A DNA stretch of 64,000 bases from Williamsia sp. (GTDB lineage: Bacteria; Bacteroidota; Bacteroidia; Chitinophagales; Chitinophagaceae): positions 1 through 64,000 of the forward strand of contig JADCRZ010000025.1 in NCBI GenBank assembly GCA_015069695.1, read 5' to 3'. Position 1 is the stretch's first letter. Each line of letters starts with the position of its first letter. The translations under genes and the position numbers were made by a program. A model generated the notes under the pieces. It saw only the letters and a list, made by a program, of their open reading frames with translations. It ran no database searches and was not told the DNA's origin. Positions 42,062-50,226 of this stretch are shown in pieces.

Positions 42062-44263
42062 TTAAGCCGGCGTATGCTGATCCAGCAGAGCAAACTGATT
42101 GCTTTTGAAGATACGCTCCAGGTCAGGGAGCCTGGTGAAACATTGTTGCATACCTTCACTATATTCTTTTTTCTCAGCTGCATCCCTGCTTTCTGCGATC
42201 CTGTAATGTTCGAATGCCCTGAATTTGGCAAGGTAAACAGCCCTGATCAGGGCATACGCTTTTACAAGCGTTTCCCGGTATTCTTCTTCCGGATCCGATT
42301 CGGCAAGGATGGCCCCTCCACTGCCAAATGATATTTCATTGCTATTGTTGACGACCATCGTTCTGATTGCTATATTAAACTCCGCGGCTTTATCGATCGA
42401 GATGTATCCAATGCTTCCGGTGTAAATACCTCTGGGACGCTGCTCAAATTTTTCGATGATCTCCATGGTTCTGCGTTTAGGCGCGCCCGTGATAGAGCCA
42501 CCCGGAAAAATTGATTTCAGCACGTCGATGACCGTTATACCAGCAGCCAATCGCCCTTCGATCACCGATGAAAGCTGGAGCAAGGTGGCATACTCGGTTA
42601 CCTTCATGAAATCAGTTACGCGTACACTTGCCTTGTCGCAAAAGACCGACAGGTCGTTCCTGATCAGGTCTATGATCATGAGCAGCTCGGAATGGTCTTT
42701 TGCGCTTTTTTTTAGTAATTTTTTTATTTGTTCGGTTTCATCGCGGTTCACTCCTTTGGCGCGCGTTCCTTTGATGGGTTCGCTGCGGATGTTACCTTCT
42801 TTGGTTATTTTAATAAAACATTCCGGAGAGGAGCTGAGGATGTGAAAACCGGCAAACCTGAAGTAGGTTGAATAGGGTGCAGGGTTCGTCTGCCGCAGCA
42901 CACGGTATAGCTCATACGCATCTACGTCGATGTTGATTTTAAATTCGTTGGTCAAACAGGTTTCGTATGTTTCACCTGCCTTCAGGTATTGTTTGATCTG
43001 AAGGATGTCCCTGATGTACTCATTTTTTTTCCTGCTGGCTTCCAGCGGTAGCTCTTCCGTTTGGGCGGGTTCCGGATAAGTATACAAGTGTAATTTGGCA
43101 GCAGGGGGCGTGGAAAGGATCATTTCCTTGGTACGGGCAAACCAGTGGTTCCTGGCCTGTTCGTTTTCCGCAATGCTGCACAAAAAAACCTGTTTCTTCA
43201 GCAGGTCAAATGCAACAAAATTCTCTACCCATAGAAATAAGCTTTCGGGAGGGAGGTTTGAATAAGAAGCAGGCCTCCTGGAGGGGCTGTTGACAGCCTC
43301 ATAACTGAGGTACCCGACAAACCCGCCTTTGAAAGGGAATCCATGGCTTCCCGGATCGATGAGTTGTTCCTTGTCCAGCTGCTCTTGTATTGCATCGAAG
43401 AAGTCGGTATGCAGGCTCTCTGTTGCAGGGAGTTCACTTTCTTCTACGAATCTTTTGAGCTGCACTTTACCCGCATGCTTCTGTATAATGGATTCCGGGG
43501 CACCCATAAAAGAAAAACGGCCGTTGTACCCCGTTAAACTGCTGTCGAGCCAAAATGAGCAGGGAAGGTGTTTAAAGCAGACATCAAATACATGTTCAGC
43601 ATCCGTCCATATTATCTGTTTGGAAAACAATGTTCGCTTTCCGTCGCTTGTTCTCTTGCTGGTATCTTTCATCCACTGTTCGGTCAGGTTTTTGAAATTG
43701 CGGATGATCTGCTCTCCAAATTCGGTTCCGATGGATTCAGGGTGAAACTGTACGCCATAAAATGGTTTTGAGACATGCTGGAGCGCCATGATCAGTTGCT
43801 CGCCGTCATTTGTTTCTCCGATTACAGACAAACAAGCGGGCAGCGTATCTTTAGCGACAAGGAGGGAGTGATACCTGACAACAGAAATAACAGGTGGCAG
43901 CGTGTCGAAAAGAGGCGAAGGCTGCAGGTTCACCTGTGAGTATTTGCCATGCATTTCTTTTGGGGCACCAACCACGCGGCCGCCAAAAGCTTTGCCCAGG
44001 CATTGGTGTCCTAAACATATTCCAAGGATCGGGGTATCGGGAAAAGCCTTGAAGACTTTCAGGCTCAATTCAACATCTTTTTCATTTTCCGGCGTTCCGG
44101 GGCCGGGAGAAATAACAATATTGTCAAAGTAAAGATCTTTGAGACTCTCAATAGAGAGCGCATTGTTCTTGAGTATGATCGGCCTTGATCCATTGATCAA
44201 CCACAGGTACTGAGCGATGATATAAGTATAGGAATCATAATTATCAATGAGCAGTGTACGCAT
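42062..44263 (-). CDS. pabAB: Fused aminodeoxychorismate synthase PabA-PabB (GATase I + chorismate-binding domain)
   Basis: GATase: LLIDNYDSYTYIIAQYL, ISPGPGTPE, GICLGHQCLG, GVQFHPESIGTE; PabB: SEPIKGTRAKG (Lys of aminodeoxychorismate synthases), PGGSITGAPKRRTMEII, SFGSGGAILAESDPEEEY. Confidence 0.88.
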   Translation of the reverse strand: MRTLLIDNYDSYTYIIAQYLWLINGSRPIILKNNALSIESLKDLYFDNIVISPGPGTPENEKDVELSLKVFKAFPDTPILGICLGHQCLGKAFGGRVVGAPKEMHGKYSQVNLQPSPLFDTLPPVISVVRYHSLLVAKDTLPACLSVIGETNDGEQLIMALQHVSKPFYGVQFHPESIGTEFGEQIIRNFKNLTEQWMKDTSKRTSDGKRTLFSKQIIWTDAEHVFDVCFKHLPCSFWLDSSLTGYNGRFSFMGAPESIIQKHAGKVQLKRFVEESELPATESLHTDFFDAIQEQLDKEQLIDPGSHGFPFKGGFVGYLSYEAVNSPSRRPASYSNLPPESLFLWVENFVAFDLLKKQVFLCSIAENEQARNHWFARTKEMILSTPPAAKLHLYTYPEPAQTEELPLEASRKKNEYIRDILQIKQYLKAGETYETCLTNEFKINIDVDAYELYRVLRQTNPAPYSTYFRFAGFHILSSSPECFIKITKEGNIRSEPIKGTRAKGVNRDETEQIKKLLKKSAKDHSELLMIIDLIRNDLSVFCDKASVRVTDFMKVTEYATLLQLSSVIEGRLAAGITVIDVLKSIFPGGSITGAPKRRTMEIIEKFEQRPRGIYTGSIGYISIDKAAEFNIAIRTMVVNNSNEISFGSGGAILAESDPEEEYRETLVKAYALIRAVYLAKFRAFEHYRIAESRDAAEKKEYSEGMQQCFTRLPDLERIFKSNQFALLDQHTPA

Positions 44264-44267
44264 GGTG

Positions 44268-44351
44268 TACCCTTTAGTTTAAGTGGAACAAGTAAATGAA
44301 TTGTTAGAAACAGAAGATACGGCTAACGAGCGCCTGCTTGGTCAAAGGGTA
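44268..44351. promoter_or_regulatory. Distant inverted TACCCTTT sites flanking the pabAB upstream region
   Basis: gtacccttt at 44267-44275 and aaagggtac at 44344-44352, the same core as the 44620-44643 repeat. Confidence 0.5.
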
Positions 44352-44399
44352 CAGATAAGGCCAGTCAGGTGATTGATAAAACACAGAGACAAGCCAGCT

Positions 44400-44417
44400 T
44401 TAAGTAAATTTACTTAA
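44400..44417. promoter_or_regulatory. Perfect 18-bp palindrome in divergent intergenic region
   Basis: ttaagtaaa|tttacttaa. Confidence 0.6.
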
Positions 44418-44619
44418 TTCCCCTAAATAAAAATTGAACACACAACCGGATTTTCAAAATATTTCCGGTTAGGCAATGCCGGTATGTTTACTTGTTGTGC
44501 ACAAATGATTTTGCTTTCCTGTTGAAATAACTTTTTGCTGGTAAGGATATTAGCTGTATATTCAACTTGTCCATCGTATGGATTGATGGTGTTCAGGAAT
44601 ATACAGGATCTTGTAATCG

Positions 44620-44643
44620 TACCCTAAACAAGCTTTTAGGGTA
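44620..44643. promoter_or_regulatory. 9-bp inverted repeat, 6-nt loop, upstream of the 192-aa ORF
   Basis: taccctaaa - caagct - tttagggta. Confidence 0.6.
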
Positions 44644-44675
44644 ATCTAGTTTCTTAATATATAAACACGACAAAT

Positions 44676-45254
44676 ATGATCAGAGAATTTGTTCAGATGA
44701 ATTCCGACATTTTTTCCTATGCCAACAAAAGGCTGGTTGACTATTTTAACTTTGTTGGCTATGAAGCAAAAGATGAGCTCGTAAAGATCAAAAACGAAGT
44801 ATCTGCCAAAAAGTTGTTTTACGGGTATCTGACCGATCTTCAGAGCGCCTTGAACAGGCAGCTTATCTCCAGTGCCGAGATTGATTCAGTTTCGCAGTTG
44901 TTCAAGGAGGAGTACATCAATTTCCTGAGCGAAAATCAACGGGTTCAACGTTCGTTCGCGTTGTCGTTCAACGATGTGTTGCCACTGTTTGCAAGAAGGA
45001 ATTTTTCTCCCAGCCTGCGTGACATGAAATTGAATCAGTATTTTAATAGCCTGTATATTGATCTGACCGATTACAGGATCGTGTATGGCAACAGCGCAGT
45101 TGTTACAGAACCTGTTGTCATCAACCCCAATGAACCGATTGCTGGTGCAAACACCTACAAAACAGTCAGGACCGGACTGGTTGATACATCGACGATCGGG
45201 ATGCGGATAGACAGCTTTATTGGCGCAGTTAAAGAATTGTACGGGATAAGATAG
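44676..45254 (+). CDS. Hypothetical protein of unknown family inside the PKS cluster
   Basis: 192-aa ORF, divergent from pabAB, no recognised motif. Confidence 0.7.
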   Translation: MIREFVQMNSDIFSYANKRLVDYFNFVGYEAKDELVKIKNEVSAKKLFYGYLTDLQSALNRQLISSAEIDSVSQLFKEEYINFLSENQRVQRSFALSFNDVLPLFARRNFSPSLRDMKLNQYFNSLYIDLTDYRIVYGNSAVVTEPVVINPNEPIAGANTYKTVRTGLVDTSTIGMRIDSFIGAVKELYGIR

Positions 45255-45260
45255 GGGCTT

Positions 45261-46724
45261 CTATCCTGCAGACGGCGGCTTTACCCATCCGCCTTTTTCC
45301 TCCTCTATCAAGATAGCCGCATCAATAAGAATGGTTTCCATGTTCTTGTTGGCTATGACCTGGATGCCAAGCGGCATCCCTTTTTTGTTAAGCCCGCAAG
45401 GAATTGAGATGGCCGGAAAATCCAGTGCGTTGAATATAGCAGTATAGCTCCAGTCGAGGGGTTTGAGCAAAGGCATGTTATGCCTGGGTGCTACTGTTGG
45501 GTACACCGGCATAATGATGATGGATGGATCAGACAAGGTTTGCGCTATGCGTTCACCAAGTTTTTTGGCTTTTTCAGCATAGCTTTTCAAGCGCTTGCTT
45601 GAGAGGTTGAATATACGCTCTCCCAGGCACATCAAAAGGCCGGGAATGGTGATTTTATTCTTGCCAGCAATGCTCAAAATAAACTGCTTTAACAGAGCCG
45701 GCTCTCCGCCATTGGTAAAAATCTGGTTCACTGTTTCTTTGCTTGACAGCTCCAGCGTCGACTGCCACATATCAAATGCATCATAAAAGAGCTTTTGCTG
45801 CTCCACCAGCTTTATTTCCGCTCCTCTTTCCTTGAAGATCTCCGCTGTTTCCAGAACGGTATGTTTGATGTCGGATGAAACAGAAGAAGCGAACTTTATT
45901 TTGGGATCAGGAAATACATAAACGGTCACATCAGCCCAGTTCCTGCTTGGACGCTCAGTTGGCGGCATGGCGTCAAACTTCTGCTTGCTTCCTTCTTTTG
46001 ACATGGCTTCCATCACCGGGAGTAGATCAACCGCTTTCCGCGTCATAGGACCTATAACAAGCGCAGTCTTCATTTTTTCGGACTCTTGCGGCTTGTCTTC
46101 TTCAAACAGGGCATGCCCTTGTACCGATACAAGCCGTGACGTGGGTCTCAGTCCAAATACTCCGCAGAATGCGGCCGGCATTCTGATTGATCCGGCTATG
46201 TCGCTGCCTATTCCAAAGGGCACGCCACCGGCACCGATGATGGCTGCCTCCCCTCCGCTGCTGCCGCCCGGTATTCTGGCTGTGTTGTAAGGGTTGCTGG
46301 TGCGCCCATACACTTTATTGTAGCATTCTACCCAGAAATTACACTCAGGTGTGTTGGTAATACCAACAATGATGACTCCGGCCTTTTTTATTTGTTGAAC
46401 GATCAGCGCATCGTGGGTCGCTATATTGTTCTTCCTGTACAGCGAACCAAAGGTGTTCGGACTGCCTTTGATGGAAATACTTTCTTTTACAGTAACAGGT
46501 ATTCCGCAAAGCGCTCCTCTGGGTTTATCATGGTATACCTGGTTTTCTGCCGCTTTTGCTTCTTCGAGCGCCTCTTCGTACCTTTTTATTACCACTGCAT
46601 TCAGGTAGCCGTTGACTGCCTCAATCTTTTCAATATGCGCCCGGACCACCTCAACCGGAGAAACTTTCTTTTGTGAAATCAGCGCGGCAAGTTCCACCAC
46701 CCCTTTTTCGGTTAGCTCATCCAT
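45261..46724 (-). CDS. Amidase signature family hydrolase (FAAH/GatA-like)
   Basis: GIPVTVKESISIKG (Lys) and PGGSSGGEAAIIGAGGVPFGIGSDIAGSIRMPAAFCGVFGLRPT. Confidence 0.92.
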   Translation of the reverse strand: MDELTEKGVVELAALISQKKVSPVEVVRAHIEKIEAVNGYLNAVVIKRYEEALEEAKAAENQVYHDKPRGALCGIPVTVKESISIKGSPNTFGSLYRKNNIATHDALIVQQIKKAGVIIVGITNTPECNFWVECYNKVYGRTSNPYNTARIPGGSSGGEAAIIGAGGVPFGIGSDIAGSIRMPAAFCGVFGLRPTSRLVSVQGHALFEEDKPQESEKMKTALVIGPMTRKAVDLLPVMEAMSKEGSKQKFDAMPPTERPSRNWADVTVYVFPDPKIKFASSVSSDIKHTVLETAEIFKERGAEIKLVEQQKLFYDAFDMWQSTLELSSKETVNQIFTNGGEPALLKQFILSIAGKNKITIPGLLMCLGERIFNLSSKRLKSYAEKAKKLGERIAQTLSDPSIIIMPVYPTVAPRHNMPLLKPLDWSYTAIFNALDFPAISIPCGLNKKGMPLGIQVIANKNMETILIDAAILIEEEKGGWVKPPSAG

Positions 46725-46784
46725 GCTTGATCATTTTTGCGTTTATAACACCCTGCAGCCCTGATTCGGATAATGGAAAGACCT

Positions 46785-47438
46785 TTATTCTTTTTCCCGT
46801 GTTGGCTGTCTGATCATCAGATAAACAGGCGTCCTTTCTTTCCCTATAAAAATCTCTTCAATAAATGTAAAGCCTTTATACTGATATAAGTTCACATTCT
46901 GGACGGTTGTTGTTTCAATGTATATAGGCAGCTCGTCTTTGTCTGTAATTTCAAAGCAGTGCTTGAGCAGATCGCGGCCAATTCCTTTGCTTGCCGGATA
47001 TACACCGATCATCCAACCGTACCAGTGAGGTTGGTCTCCCATCTTTTCACAGTGCTTTTTATACAACATCCGCGCAACTTCAAAATACAGTCTTTTAAAG
47101 GATTTTAGTCCGATCCGGAAAGGCGTTTGCAGCATTCCAGTCCTGAGCATATCAGGAAAGGAAAAAAACAGCATGGAGGGAGAACGCAACAGCACTACAC
47201 CGTTGCCATCTTCCGTCATCCATGCCCTTCCATACAAAATGGCCCATCTTATCCAGGTAGAAAACAGCCAGGGGGCTAACCGCAGGTATTTTTTCCGCGA
47301 CGGAAATATATACCTGAACAAAGGATCATTCTCAAAAGCCCTGGTAAGTATTCCTGCCGCGTGTCCAATCTGGTCTCTTGAAATGTTTACAATGCGCATC
47401 TCTTGTATGAGGTTCCCGGGTTCATATGTACGATTCAT
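46785..47438 (-). CDS. GNAT-family N-acetyltransferase
   Basis: AAGILTRAFENDPLFRYIFPS; WYGWMIGVYPASKGIGRDLLKHCFE; NVNLYQYKGFTFIEE. Confidence 0.85.
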   Translation of the reverse strand: MNRTYEPGNLIQEMRIVNISRDQIGHAAGILTRAFENDPLFRYIFPSRKKYLRLAPWLFSTWIRWAILYGRAWMTEDGNGVVLLRSPSMLFFSFPDMLRTGMLQTPFRIGLKSFKRLYFEVARMLYKKHCEKMGDQPHWYGWMIGVYPASKGIGRDLLKHCFEITDKDELPIYIETTTVQNVNLYQYKGFTFIEEIFIGKERTPVYLMIRQPTREKE

Positions 47439-49669
47439 TTTTTGTCAAATATTTTCTGCGCTTCGCTGAGCAGCTTCAAGGCAATCTCGTCCACATGTCT
47501 TTTTTCCCAGTTCTCGAGCTCCGTTCCGGCCACCCACTGATTGAAAGAGCCCAAAGCGGCTCCGCAGTGAATCTGAAAGTCCATCTTGTGCGCTATATTA
47601 CCTTCGAGCGAATACTGCGTGGATTTGTGAAAATACCATTTGAATAGGGCCGCCATTTTCAGCTTCGGTGAAGATTCTATCTTTTGAAGCAACTCCGCTT
47701 TATCGGACAACAAGTACTGTCTTGTTTCATTCCATACATCCGCAATCGTTTTTCCGAAGTATTTCTCCTCCAGCATGGTACGTGTTGAAAGATCAATGTC
47801 TTCTAACGAATCAAAATTTTTGTACAGTTCAAATAACTTGTTTGCCCTGTTGGGAAACAGAACGCCTTTCTTCAGGACCTGCACTTTGGCACCAAGCTCG
47901 AACATATCGCCGGCAGGGGCATAAGCGGTATCTTGTATGTTCATCTGACTTAGCAGGTCCTTTACTGCATGGCTCGTTCCTGCTTCTACAGTACACTGGT
48001 TTACAGAGCCTGTAAGTACATAATCTACCCCCATCATAAAAGCCGCCGCAATTGCACTGGGCGTTCCTATTCCCCCTGCAGCCCCTATGTGAACGCTCTC
48101 CGTATAGTTGAACCTTTTGGTATACTGATCCCGTAGAATGGCAATGGCCGGTATGAGAATGAATGCCACGCCACGGTCGGTGTGGCCGCCCGAATCGGCC
48201 TCGATCGTAATATCGCTTGCCAGCGAGACATAGGGAGCCAGCGCCCCTTCTTCCTGCGATAGCAACCCTCTTCTTACCAGATTTTCCACAATATGCACAG
48301 GGGGCGGACTCAGAAAGACTGATGCTACTTCAGGCCTTGAGAGCTTCGCAATGATAAAATTGGAAGAAACAGGTACCCTCTTTTCATCCAGCCGCAAGCC
48401 TTTTAACCTGAAAAATACAAGTCCTGCCGTTGCATTTGCAAATGCGGAAGCTTCAATGATCCGGACCTCCTTTTTTATGAGCAAGGCTGCCAAGGCAACC
48501 TCTGCATCCGGGTCGAGGGGATTGTGTAAAAAATTTATACCAAAGATCTTTGCTGGCTGCAGTTTCTTACGAATTGCGTCGATAGAAGCTTCGATGGTCT
48601 GTATGGCCAGTCCTCCTGATCCCAGAAAGCTTAGAAAACCTGCGTTGGCCATCCTTGTTACCAGATTTTCAGAAGAGATTCCTTTATACATGCCACCGGC
48701 TACGTATGCGTACGGCGTGCGGTACCTGCTTTTAAACGATTTGCTTCCTAATGAAGAAACGATACCGGGAAGGGTTGTATCTTCCCGGTGACCTGGCCGG
48801 CAGGCAGCTGCTTTGCTTGCATAGCACTCCTGATTGACCACTAGGAGTTTGCTCAGCACCTTGCCCGGCCCCAGTTCCACAAAATCAGTTACGCCCCGGT
48901 CAAAGAGCAGATACATGGCTTGTTTCCATTGAACAGGGCTTGCAATTTGTTGGGTAAGACAATCTGTTATATTGTTCGGCCCGTACAATACCGAATTGTA
49001 ATTGGAAACCACATTGCGGACGGGTTGCTTAAACGTGAAATTCGTAAGATAGGAATGAAATTCCTGTTTAACAGGCGCCATATACCTGGAATGAAAAGGG
49101 CCGTTTACATTCAGGAGCATTGATTTTATTCCGTTCTCCTTGCAGGCCTGTTCAACCAGTTTAAGATCGTTGACCAGCCCGGACAATATCACTTGACGAT
49201 CACTGTTGTAGTTTGCCACGTCTACACTTGGAAGCAAAATTTTTTCGAGCGTATATGCATCCGGACAATCTATTACGGCAAGCATGCCTCCCGATTTTAT
49301 ATTTGAAAAAAGGGCTGCTCTTTTCATAACTATTCTCAATCCCGTTTCAAAATCAAATACACCTGCAGCCAGGAGCGCGTTGTATTCTCCCAGGCTGTGT
49401 CCGACAACATAATATTGATCAGCCGGATTTTTTTCGTTGTAATCCAAATAGCTGAGGGTGTTTACAACGTACAAGGCCGGCTGTGTATATTGGGTTTTGC
49501 CCAGGTTATTGTCCTTGTCGTAAAGGCATAGATCAGCAATTGAATAACCGAGAATACCGCTTGCAAGCTGCACAAGTCCGTTGTACTTCTCAAACAACTC
49601 TTTTCCCATACCTCTGTGCTGAGCGCCTTGTCCCGGAAACATCAAACATTTATTGCATGCATTTTCCAT
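47435..49669 (-). CDS. Discrete trans-acting acyltransferase-enoylreductase (AT-ER, PfaD-type ER)
   Basis: AT: MFPGQGAQHRGMG, VVGHSLGEYNAL; ER: YAYVAGGMYKGISSENLVTRMANAGFLSFLGSGGL, GAAGGIGTPSAIAAAFMMGVDYVLTGSVNQ. Confidence 0.93.
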   Translation of the reverse strand: MENACNKCLMFPGQGAQHRGMGKELFEKYNGLVQLASGILGYSIADLCLYDKDNNLGKTQYTQPALYVVNTLSYLDYNEKNPADQYYVVGHSLGEYNALLAAGVFDFETGLRIVMKRAALFSNIKSGGMLAVIDCPDAYTLEKILLPSVDVANYNSDRQVILSGLVNDLKLVEQACKENGIKSMLLNVNGPFHSRYMAPVKQEFHSYLTNFTFKQPVRNVVSNYNSVLYGPNNITDCLTQQIASPVQWKQAMYLLFDRGVTDFVELGPGKVLSKLLVVNQECYASKAAACRPGHREDTTLPGIVSSLGSKSFKSRYRTPYAYVAGGMYKGISSENLVTRMANAGFLSFLGSGGLAIQTIEASIDAIRKKLQPAKIFGINFLHNPLDPDAEVALAALLIKKEVRIIEASAFANATAGLVFFRLKGLRLDEKRVPVSSNFIIAKLSRPEVASVFLSPPPVHIVENLVRRGLLSQEEGALAPYVSLASDITIEADSGGHTDRGVAFILIPAIAILRDQYTKRFNYTESVHIGAAGGIGTPSAIAAAFMMGVDYVLTGSVNQCTVEAGTSHAVKDLLSQMNIQDTAYAPAGDMFELGAKVQVLKKGVLFPNRANKLFELYKNFDSLEDIDLSTRTMLEEKYFGKTIADVWNETRQYLLSDKAELLQKIESSPKLKMAALFKWYFHKSTQYSLEGNIAHKMDFQIHCGAALGSFNQWVAGTELENWEKRHVDEIALKLLSEAQKIFDKK

Positions 49670-50226
49670 ATCATGAGTTACTTAACTGTATTATCGCAAG
49701 CCAGCCAGCCCTGTTTGAAAGGGGGGTATTTTTGCCATGGCATATAATAGACCGTTGGTATCTCTTATCAATTGCTATTTGACGCGCTGCCACCTGTTCC
49801 GCTTGCCAGACCGCTAGGTAGCCCGTGCTCCTTGAGGACTGGTGCGTTGTGCGATCATTCATGATCACGGCGCATATACGAAAACCGTGTGTTGCTTTGT
49901 GATGGCCAGGGTGTACAGATTCCTTTATCAATATAAGATGAATATTTGTAACCAGGGCAATAATTCCTGCCGGCTCTTACCATGCATCAGGATATGTGCA
50001 GGAGCGCTACTGATCTATCAACCTGTTGCAAGAACATCATCTTACGGATAAGAGGTCAGCGTTCTCTGATTGCATTTTGTTGTAAGTTCTCAAAAAAATA
50101 CAAGCTGTTCGCATAAATGCTATATATTTAAAGGACTGAAAACTAATTACTAAGACGCTGACTCATATCTGCTTTACATGCCGGCGGATTCTTTGGTTAC
50201 ATCCAACATGCTTAAATCTTATTTGA

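Noticed and set aside
42062-44263. Anthranilate synthase (TrpEG) fusion
   Set aside because: PIKGT motif instead of PIAGT points to aminodeoxychorismate synthase.
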